A stretch of DNA of 64,000 bases, taken from IMG/VR virus record IMGVR_UViG_3300018424_000008, positions 35,414-99,413 of that record. One strand, given 5' to 3'. The notes under the pieces were generated by a model. It was not told the DNA's origin, searched no databases, and saw only the letters and a list, made by a program, of their open reading frames with translations. Positions within the stretch are counted from its first letter, which is position 1, and the number at the start of each line of letters is the position of its first letter. Source of the DNA: a virus. Both the position numbers and the translations under genes were made by a program. Below are positions 16,192-24,387 of this stretch, piece by piece.

Positions 16192-17037
16192 TTATTTAAA
16201 TTTTTCGATATTTTTCACAAACTGTTTGATTTCTCCGGGCCCGCGTCTACTTTGTCTCATCCCCACTAGTATTTGTTTTCGCACTTGTTTCCACTGTAGG
16301 TCATCAAAAAACACAGGTTTATATATCATTATACCAACACAAAGAACGCTATCTTTGCCGATCAATAATGACTCTTTTTCCGAACCCCAAGGGTTAAACA
16401 ATGTATTGCCACTGTCGATGCCCATTTTGCCTCTTTCCCAAAGTTCTTGTGCTATTCTAGAAACTAAATCAACATTAAAAAACACTTTTGGATCGTTTTC
16501 CCTTTTGTGCCAAAAAATAACTGGCACCTCATTAGCCTCCCCAGTGATCTGGACATTGTATTGTTTTGAAAACTTTAGTACTGAAGACAAGTGTGCTGAC
16601 CAGCTATCGACTTCTCCTTGCGGTTGATAGTCAAAATTACCTGTAAATATTAACCAATTATCTGCTTGGTTGTCTGTGAAAATATTTCGACATGATGGCC
16701 GAAAATACTTTGTGTTTTTACTTAGGAATTCTCCTACTGCTTTAGGGCTTAATGTTAATCCACGATAATAATGATCATAGTTTGTTAACAAATTTAACAA
16801 TTTCGTACTAGTAAAAGTTTGCGGACCTTTGAAATATTTTTTTACCCAAGCATGCAGTGATTCTTCCTTGTGAAGCACTACATATTCATGAAGGCTAACA
16901 ATAAATTCCTGTTCAGCTTCAGTATTTTTTTCATATGGCATATTATCAAAAAGCTCATGGAATTCTTCAGCATTAAAATAATCACCAAAAACTGAGTTGC
17001 TTTCATTAATAATTTTTTCTATATATTGTCGTAACAT
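16192..17037 (-). CDS. Type B leader protein, 281 aa
   Basis: The start is taken at ATG 17037, where M-L-R-Q-Y-I-E-K-I-I-N-E begins (cut at I10-N11-E12 before S13) after an AAAGAG site; the frame extends to 17109, but that part overlaps the previous gene and is not leader-like. The body is alpha/beta with a V-P-V-I-F-W-H-K-R segment near 180. No family is recognised. Confidence 0.88.
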   Translation of the reverse strand: MLRQYIEKIINESNSVFGDYFNAEEFHELFDNMPYEKNTEAEQEFIVSLHEYVVLHKEESLHAWVKKYFKGPQTFTSTKLLNLLTNYDHYYRGLTLSPKAVGEFLSKNTKYFRPSCRNIFTDNQADNWLIFTGNFDYQPQGEVDSWSAHLSSVLKFSKQYNVQITGEANEVPVIFWHKRENDPKVFFNVDLVSRIAQELWERGKMGIDSGNTLFNPWGSEKESLLIGKDSVLCVGIMIYKPVFFDDLQWKQVRKQILVGMRQSRRGPGEIKQFVKNIEKFK

Positions 17038-17048
17038 TTTTATACTCT

Positions 17049-17789
17049 TTACTTTATGTGCTCTATTTGCGTAGCCATTTTTTTGGTTGCTTCTAAGAAC
17101 TGCTGACACATCATAAATATATTATCTAAAGTTAACTCATATTCTTCAAAAGGGTCAGATTGACCAATAGCTTTCATCATTGCAGATTCAATATCATACT
17201 CTTCTTTAGGTATGTTTTTCCACCATGATCTTAAATTATTATTTTTATCATAATAATCTTTATAAAAAGTAACTATTTGCTGATGAATAATAGGTCTCAT
17301 ACGCCAATTGTCAGGATTACTGTACCCAACGCCGTGTGTTCCGCCAAGAGCTTTATTTTTAAAATTAATTAAATCAAAATTAAAATTAGCTTTCCAACCA
17401 CGACAATGCATGACGACGGAAATGTTGGTAAAAAAATCAGAATCAAAGTCTACATAAAATCTTATTTCGCCTTTTTTAAAACGCCTGGGGTTTTGAAACG
17501 TAGAGGTGTTGTTTTCATAATGTACAAGCCCTAAATTTTTTAGACGATCGATTAAAATTTTCTCAATCTTTTCATTATCTAAAAAGAAAACTTTTTCATA
17601 ATTCTGGTCTAACGTGTCACCTAATGCTAGTGCTTGTTCTATGTTGTCATCTGCCAAATTTGCAAGTTTTTGAAAGTTTTGTGATGATACGCCTGGTGCA
17701 ATTTTTTTATAACGTGATGATTGTTTTGCCATGCTTCTAGTGACGCCTGGACCTTCGCTAATAATTTTTCTAATATATTTTCTTAACAT
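17049..17789 (-). CDS. Type B leader protein, 246 aa
   Basis: Leader M-L-R-K-Y-I-R-K-I-I-S-E, cut before G13. The mature N-terminus is basic (R-S-M-A-K-Q-S-S-R-Y-K-K), so it could bind DNA in the capsid. A strand-rich middle has F-Y-V-D-F-D-S-D-F near 120, and the C-terminus is helical. No family is recognised. One base separates it from the gene at 17791. Confidence 0.88.
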   Translation of the reverse strand: MLRKYIRKIISEGPGVTRSMAKQSSRYKKIAPGVSSQNFQKLANLADDNIEQALALGDTLDQNYEKVFFLDNEKIEKILIDRLKNLGLVHYENNTSTFQNPRRFKKGEIRFYVDFDSDFFTNISVVMHCRGWKANFNFDLINFKNKALGGTHGVGYSNPDNWRMRPIIHQQIVTFYKDYYDKNNNLRSWWKNIPKEEYDIESAMMKAIGQSDPFEEYELTLDNIFMMCQQFLEATKKMATQIEHIK

Positions 17790-17790
17790 T

Positions 17791-18495
17791 TTACTTCTCC
17801 TTTCTAAAATCTGGCCAACCTAATTTTTCTCTAAATTCTTCTCTGTATTTTTCTGGATCCTGTCGATAAGTGCCTACCTTTATTCTTTTTAATCTAAATA
17901 AGTCTTTTATTATTGGTTGATGCGCTTTACCAATATCATTGATTTTAAAGTATTTGTATTTTGACCAGCCATACTTTTTATCATGATAAATGTCTAAGTT
18001 AATATTTCTGTGGTGATCTCTGGGATTCATTTTACATGGAAGTGGTGCTGGTGTCACATCATATCTAGTTGTAACATATTTTTTCCAAACGTTTTCTGCT
18101 TCTGCGGAAACTGTATGTCTGTCGCACATAAGCCCAGTGTCACCAGCTATTTCAATTGCAATGTCATATAATAATGGACCAGCGCTTTCCGTTTTTGCGT
18201 ACGCATTAACGACTTCGTATGTCTTACACGTATGATTATACTCTACGTCTATATGATCAGTCATGCGAACAAGCCCTGACCCATCTCCACGCGCAGCTTC
18301 TAAACTTACTCTAAATGCTTCACCGGCCGGTTTTAAAGGCATGGTCTTATTTTGCATGCCATCGACCACAATAAAAAATTTTTCTGCATACTTTGGATCT
18401 GTGTAATATTCTCCTGGTTCATCTAAATTACTGATATCATGTGGGCTCATCATACCTTCCATAATTTTTCTAATGTATTTTTTTAAATTCTTCAT
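17791..18495 (-). CDS. Type B leader protein with GPLLYD module, 234 aa
   Basis: Leader M-K-N-L-K-K-Y-I-R-K-I-M-E, cut before G14. The GPLLYD module occupies about residues 75-150: T-C-K-T-Y-E-V-V strand, A-G-P-L-L-Y-D-I-A-I-E helix (about 105), C-D-R-H-T-V-S, then V-W-K-K-Y and R-Y-D-V. The rest is basic. The module resembles the core strand and acetyl-CoA loop of GNAT enzymes, but I have no search to back this. It overlaps the SNase-like gene by four bases (ATGA). Confidence 0.88.
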   Translation of the reverse strand: MKNLKKYIRKIMEGMMSPHDISNLDEPGEYYTDPKYAEKFFIVVDGMQNKTMPLKPAGEAFRVSLEAARGDGSGLVRMTDHIDVEYNHTCKTYEVVNAYAKTESAGPLLYDIAIEIAGDTGLMCDRHTVSAEAENVWKKYVTTRYDVTPAPLPCKMNPRDHHRNINLDIYHDKKYGWSKYKYFKINDIGKAHQPIIKDLFRLKRIKVGTYRQDPEKYREEFREKLGWPDFRKEK

Positions 18496-18812
18496 ACTTT
18501 TGCCTTTGGTTTGTTAACTATATAACCCGCTGTAACTAACCAGTTTTCAATTCTGCCACTTTCTAATATTATTGTTGCTAGCCAAGCATTTTCACCACGA
18601 GTACGTTTGTTTGTTTCAATAATTATGGCGCTAGCAAGCAACTTACTTTCTAATTTTTTAATAGAAATTTCATCTGGTAAATCTTCTTCATCAGCAGCTG
18701 AAATAAATTTAAACATCTTTGCGCGATATGTAATACTAAAGCCTAAATCAATATCAACTTCTATAGAGCCATCTGCATAGCATTTTATCAATTTAGCTTT
18801 GTACTTATTCAT
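18492..18812 (-). CDS. Possible SNase-like (thermonuclease-fold) protein, 106 aa
   Basis: No leader. The order of elements fits a staphylococcal-nuclease (OB) fold: K-A-K-L-I-K-C-Y-A-D-G-S-I-E-V-D-I-D-L-G at residues 5-24, a lysine/leucine helix, then A-W-L-A-T-I-I-L-E-S-G and W-L-V-T-A-G-Y near the end. The usual catalytic Arg/Glu pair is not clear, so it may be only an OB-fold binder. It sits between two GPLLYD-module genes with ATGA overlap. Confidence 0.45.
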   Translation of the reverse strand: MNKYKAKLIKCYADGSIEVDIDLGFSITYRAKMFKFISAADEEDLPDEISIKKLESKLLASAIIIETNKRTRGENAWLATIILESGRIENWLVTAGYIVNKPKAKV

Positions 18813-18815
18813 TTT

Positions 18816-19661
18816 TTACCCATTTATTAAAGCATCTATTTTATTTTTTTGACTTTTTGCAAAAGGACTCATGAGTTTTAATCGCTTATTACTTGCAAAC
18901 CACGTTAGAAGACCCGGGTTTTTTTTGTAATAAACTTTTGAAAATACATTGTTTGGGTCCTGAACATATTTTAAATATTTCGATGAAGGAGCTAAAGGCT
19001 TTGCAGTGTTTTTTAAAACGTCATCCTGGTGATCAACAAAATATCCATATAATTCCATTGGGTCATCTGCCGGGCCATACAATTCTTGTACTTCAGGGTA
19101 TGCATTTTCTACACCAATATCTATGGTTTTGCCATGTTGCTCCATACTCCATTTGTCTGCACTCATAATATCTGCGCAATCATCTTCTGGGTCGTCTGTC
19201 AATGGACTGCCCGGCAAATCTAATTGCACAGTTTCTATGTCAGATCTCAATTTAAGATATTTTTCCCAAACTTCTTGCGCTGCTACAGAAACTTCATATC
19301 TATCATTAACCAATCCGTGACCGCCGATTAAATACACCCATTCCATTAATGCATCGTAGCACACTGGTCCAAAACCCAGGACATGTGCCTTTGCCCACTT
19401 AACCATATATGCATCATTACATGGGCCGAAAGCTGTTTTATATTTACCTTTTCTCATATGACTAGTTCTTGTGTACAAAAAGTCTATTGTTACTAACAAC
19501 AAATCACCATTAAATAGTTTAATGTATCCATCACCCGCGTCAGCCATTTTTATGTGTAAATGTGGATCTTTTATTAGGCTTAACAAACTCCATATCTTTT
19601 CATCCGGCAAATCATTTGCTTCAACTAATATTGATCTAATATATTTTCGTAAATTTTTCAT
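18816..19661 (-). CDS. Type B leader protein with GPLLYD module, 281 aa
   Basis: Leader M-K-N-L-R-K-Y-I-R-S-I-L-V-E, cut before A15. Module elements: G-P-C-N-D-A-Y-M-V near 80, G-F-G-P-V-C-Y-D-A-L at about 97, N-D-R-Y-E-V-S, V-W-E-K-Y, R-S-D-I and E-D-D-C near 165. A 110-residue C-terminal extension carries Y-L-K-Y-V-Q-D-P-N-N and a basic end. Stop and start overlap the next gene by four bases. Function unknown. Confidence 0.88.
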   Translation of the reverse strand: MKNLRKYIRSILVEANDLPDEKIWSLLSLIKDPHLHIKMADAGDGYIKLFNGDLLLVTIDFLYTRTSHMRKGKYKTAFGPCNDAYMVKWAKAHVLGFGPVCYDALMEWVYLIGGHGLVNDRYEVSVAAQEVWEKYLKLRSDIETVQLDLPGSPLTDDPEDDCADIMSADKWSMEQHGKTIDIGVENAYPEVQELYGPADDPMELYGYFVDHQDDVLKNTAKPLAPSSKYLKYVQDPNNVFSKVYYKKNPGLLTWFASNKRLKLMSPFAKSQKNKIDALING

Positions 19662-20947
19662 GGTATTCTCAAATTTTTAAACTTGTTCATCTTTTGTCTT
19701 AAATATTCTTTTTTAATTGCACGTGACAATTGTTTAACTAACATGTTTTTAAACTTATCTTTATCTGGAAACTCTGATGCTATTTTATTATAATTTTTAA
19801 CGGTCCAGTTGTAATCATATTTTTGAAACATAGAAAACATATCATCAAAGAAACGTTTGATACCAGTAGGAGCTTTGTTAATGTTGACTAAATCATTTGC
19901 TATTGCAGTAAATGCTTGATCAAAATCTTCATTTTCTAATTTGCTTTGTATTGTATCAAAATTATCCTGTACGTATTCAACAGCTGTGTGGTATATGTGA
20001 GCTTGTACTTCATGTGACTCTAAAAAATAGTCTGTAGTAGGATAAACTTTTTTAATCTGTATTTTTTTTTGTTTTGACAAAAGATCTTTAAATTTTACGC
20101 CACCGAAAATAAAATCTTTGTTATCAATATCAAAAAGATGACTATAAGTAAGCGTTATATCGTTCTTTTTAATTGTTTCTTTGTAGTCTGCTAGATTTTG
20201 TTTATAAAAAGCGCCTTTTCTGTCAGCTGAAAGTAGGCTGGCAGCACTATCACTAATTTCAATTTTCTTAATTTTGTTTAAACGTTGTACAACTATTCTT
20301 CCAAGTAACAACCAATATGAACCAACAAACTGTAAAAAATGTATAAATTCATGTATAATAGTAGCATTTGCTCTCTTGGACATGGCAGTTTTAAGTTTCA
20401 TATCTATTATTGGCATCTCAATACCATCGCCTGTCGGCAAATTATTAGCAATATCTGCCTTAAATCTTCCTTCCGCACCTAGCATTGCAAAACCAGCTAG
20501 TATTCGAAAGCCAATAAACATATCTATATCTCGCCGATTTTCAGCACAAAATTCACTGGTTTTTTTGATTAATTTTTCCCTTTTTTCATAAAGCACGTTA
20601 CGTTCATTTTTTATTTTTTCTACAGTGCTACCTTTAAACCGGTTTTTTTGATTAACATTTTCGAAATAATCCTGTTCAAACATTTCAAATATTAAATCAT
20701 TTATTGCATCATCTAAATTTTTATTATCTATTTTTAAACTTGCATGTATGTAATTGCCGATTTCAAGTAGAGGTGTGCGATATGGAAATTCTGCTGTTGA
20801 ATAATGCACAGTATTTCTGCCTTCTGTTGATTCGCCTGAAACTAGTTTATCTTTATGTGCAATAATAGTGTTTAATGCTTTATCGTGACCTAATAAATTA
20901 ATGCTTTCATTAATTGTTTGTCTTATATATTGTCGTAAATGATTCAT
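19658..20947 (-). CDS. Type B leader protein with HEXXH motif, candidate metalloprotease, 429 aa
   Basis: Leader M-N-H-L-R-Q-Y-I-R-Q-T-I-N-E, cut at I12-N13-E14 before S15. Residues about 195-210 read T-I-I-H-E-F-I-H-F-L-Q, a zinc-protease-type HEXXH inside a hydrophobic helix, followed by F-V-G-S-Y-W. A third ligand could be a downstream E (S-H-E-V-Q-A-H near 330), as in gluzincin-like folds. If cargo, it could cut a host or virion protein on entry. Motif alone is not proof. Confidence 0.6.
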   Translation of the reverse strand: MNHLRQYIRQTINESINLLGHDKALNTIIAHKDKLVSGESTEGRNTVHYSTAEFPYRTPLLEIGNYIHASLKIDNKNLDDAINDLIFEMFEQDYFENVNQKNRFKGSTVEKIKNERNVLYEKREKLIKKTSEFCAENRRDIDMFIGFRILAGFAMLGAEGRFKADIANNLPTGDGIEMPIIDMKLKTAMSKRANATIIHEFIHFLQFVGSYWLLLGRIVVQRLNKIKKIEISDSAASLLSADRKGAFYKQNLADYKETIKKNDITLTYSHLFDIDNKDFIFGGVKFKDLLSKQKKIQIKKVYPTTDYFLESHEVQAHIYHTAVEYVQDNFDTIQSKLENEDFDQAFTAIANDLVNINKAPTGIKRFFDDMFSMFQKYDYNWTVKNYNKIASEFPDKDKFKNMLVKQLSRAIKKEYLRQKMNKFKNLRIP

Positions 20948-21633
20948 ACTTCAATCCCCATAGCTCTCACCCGATCTCCATGTACTGCTTCTCCGTTCAT
21001 GATAAATTTGAACGTAAGCAATCCCATATCGTATAAAGCATTTATCGTGTTAGTATGCATAGGTTTCTTTATAAATTTGTTTGTTGAAAAGTGATTTGCA
21101 TAAGTTAACTCATCTATTTCGTTCGAGGATTTGGATCCATCATACTGCCTCTGGGAACAATCGTCAGAAGGATCGTTCGGTGTTATCCACGGTTCATCTC
21201 TGTAATCAAGCAATATTGCTTCAACGTCATCCCGAGCTCCTAGATAATGATACCAGACTTTTCTTGCCTTTAAAGATGTTATATGCCGATCAGACATGAT
21301 CCCATCTTCACCAGCAAACTCCATCGCAAGATCATATAAGAGTGGACCTAAGCCAGAGACAGATTCAACAATGCCAGCATCCTCAACAGACCAAGCGCTA
21401 TCACAGTTGCCTTCCCCATAGTAGTTATCATTTTGCCAAACCAAATATAACTGCCCAACGTTCCCAAACCTGGGATTTGGATCTCCTGTTGCTGGTCTTT
21501 TCTGAGCCTGAAGCCAGATCTGAGATGGACCAACTTTGAATACTATATGGATGTTTTTGTCTTTCATTAGTGATGGTGTATACATCCCTTCTGTTAACAA
21601 TATGTTCCTTATATACTTTCTTAATTGTTTCAT
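20944..21633 (-). CDS. Type B leader protein with GPLLYD module, 229 aa
   Basis: Leader M-K-Q-L-R-K-Y-I-R-N-I-L-L-T-E, cut at L13-T14-E15 before G16. This is the clearest copy of the module: G-N-C-D-S-A-W-S-V near 75, G-L-G-P-L-L-Y-D-L-A-M-E at about 95, S-D-R-H-I-T-S, V-W-Y-H-Y, R-D-D-V and S-D-D-C. The N-terminal 60 residues form a small beta region with V-G-P-S-Q-I-W. It overlaps both neighbours by four bases. Confidence 0.9.
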   Translation of the reverse strand: MKQLRKYIRNILLTEGMYTPSLMKDKNIHIVFKVGPSQIWLQAQKRPATGDPNPRFGNVGQLYLVWQNDNYYGEGNCDSAWSVEDAGIVESVSGLGPLLYDLAMEFAGEDGIMSDRHITSLKARKVWYHYLGARDDVEAILLDYRDEPWITPNDPSDDCSQRQYDGSKSSNEIDELTYANHFSTNKFIKKPMHTNTINALYDMGLLTFKFIMNGEAVHGDRVRAMGIEV

Positions 21634-22325
21634 TTTACTTTCTCTGCTATGTCAAAAAAATTAGAGCCATCTCTTTTTAATAATTTTGATTTTCTTCTGT
21701 CAAGTCTATAAACAGCCATAGGTTTCAATGGACCTTCGTGAGCAATGTCAGCACCCATATCAATCAAACTTAATTTTTCTTCATCACTCATTACATCTAC
21801 TAAATATCTTCCCCCCGTCGCAAAAGCATCATATTCACCGCCAACTAAGGCATCATACAAACTATAGTAACCCAAACCTTGTCCTTCATCATCGTATGGC
21901 TCTTCTTCTAAATAATATTTTGCCATTTGGTCAAGCCAGGGCACCTCTTTATTGTATATCATTTCTCCTATGCTATCTTCATCTGGATGTATATTAGATA
22001 AATCTTTGCCAGCAATTGCAAATACGTATCCGTATCTACCATACTTTTCCTCTAACTTTGATGTGCCATGACCCGCCATATCTCCGCCAAGTGCATACAT
22101 TTGTACGGTCGCAATACTTGGTGTTATATAAACCATACCATCTACTGGTCGAAGCGGACCTGACCTATTTGATAGATCGGGTGGTTTTATCTCGCCAGCT
22201 GACATTATAGACTTTGCATATTTTTCAATCGGTGTACCATGATAATAAACAGTGTCAGAGTGATCAGTGCTAGGTGCTGCCATCTCTCTTAGCAAGTTTT
22301 GTATGTATAATCGCAAATGTTTCAT
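21630..22325 (-). CDS. Leader-bearing ADP-ribosyltransferase-like protein, 231 aa
   Basis: Leader M-K-H-L-R-L-Y-I-Q-N-L-L-R-E, cut before M15. The mature part begins Y-Y-H-G-T-P (H29), runs through S-A-G-E-I-K-P-P, then V-Y-I-T-P-S-I-A (Y66) with Q-M-Y-A, and ends with I-A-H-E-G-P-L-K-P-M. This matches the H-Y-E arrangement of ART/KptA-type NAD-binding folds. T4 Alt, also a leader-bearing ADP-ribosyltransferase, is injected from the capsid. The target is unknown, and a KptA-like 2-prime-phosphotransferase is the main alternative. Confidence 0.65.
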   Translation of the reverse strand: MKHLRLYIQNLLREMAAPSTDHSDTVYYHGTPIEKYAKSIMSAGEIKPPDLSNRSGPLRPVDGMVYITPSIATVQMYALGGDMAGHGTSKLEEKYGRYGYVFAIAGKDLSNIHPDEDSIGEMIYNKEVPWLDQMAKYYLEEEPYDDEGQGLGYYSLYDALVGGEYDAFATGGRYLVDVMSDEEKLSLIDMGADIAHEGPLKPMAVYRLDRRKSKLLKRDGSNFFDIAEKVK

Positions 22326-22333
22326 TTTGCCCT

Positions 22334-22804
22334 CTATTTTGGTGGTAGTGTATCACCGTGAGCCATGGCAACAAGATTTCTAACACGATTTTCTTGGTCC
22401 ATCGATTTTACTAATTCACCTATGTTTTTAACTTGTTCATTTATCTGACCGACTTGATTTTTTATAAAATCTATGTCATCACCGTCAGCATCTTGCTTAA
22501 CTAAAAAGTTTGAAGTTTTCTGATCTATTTTTTGCACTATTGATCCAACAGCTTCTACTCTTTGTTTAATTTGCAACCTCATTTGTTTCTTTTCACTGTC
22601 ATACTTTGCTATGACATCATCATATCTTTCACGCAGTAATTCTTGATCACCTTTGTGAATGTTTTGCATTTCTTCTAGTTGAACCTGAAACCTATCTACT
22701 AGTGCATCCATTCTGGCTTGCATATTTGTATAAAGCCATATTAAGAATGCTGCAAATATTCCTAATGAGCCGTGGTCTAATAACATTTCTAATATTTCTG
22801 TCAT
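22334..22804 (-). CDS. Single-TM coiled-coil protein, BhlA-type holin-like candidate
   Basis: No leader. Residues 1-30 have the BhlA/UviB holin-like layout: L-L-D-H-G-S-L-G-I-F-A-A-F-L-I-W-L-Y, then a charged coiled coil rich in E, Q, K and R to about residue 120. The total (156) is longer than usual for that group, so a spanin-like or membrane-anchored role is also possible. It overlaps the next gene (ATGA) inside the leader operon, away from any lysin. Confidence 0.5.
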   Translation of the reverse strand: MTEILEMLLDHGSLGIFAAFLIWLYTNMQARMDALVDRFQVQLEEMQNIHKGDQELLRERYDDVIAKYDSEKKQMRLQIKQRVEAVGSIVQKIDQKTSNFLVKQDADGDDIDFIKNQVGQINEQVKNIGELVKSMDQENRVRNLVAMAHGDTLPPK

Positions 22805-23358
22805 TCTTCTTGTCCTCCATGTGTATGTTTAAATGGTCGAATATTTCCTACAGCATCATCTGTATTTCTTATGCCTGTGGCTGATCGAGTTTGTTCGTCT
22901 ATCTCATCTTTAAAAGATGGCACCAGTCCATACATGTCTATTACTTCTTTACATTGTTCAGCAATGTGCCTCAGTTCATCAGTATCTCTAACACTAAATG
23001 CAAAGTTACCAATGTATGTTTTCTTATTAGCAATAAACCAAAGGGCAATCATAACTCTATCTGGTGTGTGTAGATTTGAGTATTTTCTAAAAATATCTAC
23101 ATCCCAGCTCCAAAAAGTGTGACGTGCCAAGTCATGAAATTTATCCTCTAATGTTTCTTCTTCTGCCATTTCATCTACATCTTCAACAGTACTATACCAT
23201 TCTTCGCCTATCATGCCCTCACGTAAACACTCATCAAAGTCTTGTCGAAATTTATCATTTAAACCATAGTAACAATCACTGAAAGTATTCCAGCTTAACC
23301 ATTGCATGTTGATAGATTCTCTTAAAATATTCCTAATATATTTTTTTAAATTTTTCAT
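22801..23358 (-). CDS. Type B leader protein sharing a C-terminal module, 185 aa
   Basis: Leader M-K-N-L-K-K-Y-I-R-N-I-L-R-E, cut before S15. The second half (D-R-V-M-I-A-L-W-F, Y-I-G-N-F-A-F-S-V, then E-Q-C-K-E-V and D-E-I-D-E-Q) is shared with the C-terminus of the 335-residue gene at 23371-24378. The first half is acidic and aromatic. Function unknown. The two genes are separated by 12 bases and probably exchanged or duplicated this half. Confidence 0.88.
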   Translation of the reverse strand: MKNLKKYIRNILRESINMQWLSWNTFSDCYYGLNDKFRQDFDECLREGMIGEEWYSTVEDVDEMAEEETLEDKFHDLARHTFWSWDVDIFRKYSNLHTPDRVMIALWFIANKKTYIGNFAFSVRDTDELRHIAEQCKEVIDMYGLVPSFKDEIDEQTRSATGIRNTDDAVGNIRPFKHTHGGQEE

Positions 23359-23370
23359 AATCAGTACTCT

Positions 23371-24378
23371 TTATCTATACTTGTCTATTTGAGAGCTAGA
23401 CCAACCTGGTCCAATTTGTTCATCTACATCTCTGTTCCACTGCATGTCGCTAATTTTATCTTCGAGGTCTTCAGGCATCATTACACCAAATTTTTTGCAA
23501 GCTTCTTCCACCTGTTTCGCTACATCGTCCAAATCAACACTTGAATAAGTAAGCATGCCTAGGTCTAAACCATCTTCCTTTACCACAGCGAGTGCCATAA
23601 TTGCTCTGTCGATGTCGCTGAAATAGCCGCTTCGCCAAAAATTTGAACTTCCGGGGTCTTCGTACTCTTGATCAATAAATTCTTCCACCGACATTTCACT
23701 CCACATTGGATCATTTCCGGGTACATAACCTCTATCATCAATATCGTGAGTGTCAACAAGCAACTCGTAGATTTCCGGATACATTTCGAAAGCCTGACCT
23801 ATGGAAGCTGGTTTTGGTTTGATTTCATTAGATGGGTCATGGAATAATAGTTTATGAGATTTGATTGCAGCTTTGTTCCATACACAACCCTGATCAATAT
23901 CATATCCACTTAGCCAGCGCGGTCCATGTGGTAGAGGGCAAAATTCAATACCCGCAAACTCGTCAGCAACTGCATGCCAGTCAGGTGAGGCAAAACTCTC
24001 ACCTTTAACGTATATACTAGTAAATTTTTCAAATGCTTCATCACTATCTATTTTACAAACTGCATTAGCATCAGGTTTGTCAATGGTTGTATAATTTACT
24101 TCTAATCTGTACAGAAAAGCTCTTCCTTTTTTAAACTGACCCATCATATTATCAGGATTTTTAACATATCGAAGCCACTCATCACCGCAAGCATAAAATA
24201 AGCCATGAGGTTTTGGCGTAAACTCGCCTGTCGGCTGTTCTATGTTATTTAACTTTTCAACATCTAACTCTGATTGTAAAACAGTTAACAACTCACCTTC
24301 ATCAGCCGGCTGAGTTTTATAATCAAATACAGACAATTCTGTTAATAGGTTTCTTACATATTTTCTTAATGTTTTCAT
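23371..24378 (-). CDS. Type B leader protein, possible NAD-enzyme-like body, 335 aa
   Basis: Leader M-K-T-L-R-K-Y-V-R-N-L-L-T-E, cut at L12-T13-E14. The middle (about residues 55-180) has G-L-F-Y-A-C-G, R-A-F-L-Y-R-L-E-V, and W-L-S-G-Y-D-I-D-Q-G-C-V-W-N; this recalls phage and bacterial ART-like proteins, but I cannot name the family. The last 100 residues copy the module in 22801-23358. It is acidic overall. Confidence 0.85.
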   Translation of the reverse strand: MKTLRKYVRNLLTELSVFDYKTQPADEGELLTVLQSELDVEKLNNIEQPTGEFTPKPHGLFYACGDEWLRYVKNPDNMMGQFKKGRAFLYRLEVNYTTIDKPDANAVCKIDSDEAFEKFTSIYVKGESFASPDWHAVADEFAGIEFCPLPHGPRWLSGYDIDQGCVWNKAAIKSHKLLFHDPSNEIKPKPASIGQAFEMYPEIYELLVDTHDIDDRGYVPGNDPMWSEMSVEEFIDQEYEDPGSSNFWRSGYFSDIDRAIMALAVVKEDGLDLGMLTYSSVDLDDVAKQVEEACKKFGVMMPEDLEDKISDMQWNRDVDEQIGPGWSSSQIDKYR

Positions 24379-24387
24379 TTTGTTTTT

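Noticed and set aside
21630-22325. ADP-ribosyltransferase-like gene as the toxin of a toxin-antitoxin pair
   Set aside because: Neighbours on both sides are leader genes in the same long operon, and no small antitoxin-like partner is present.
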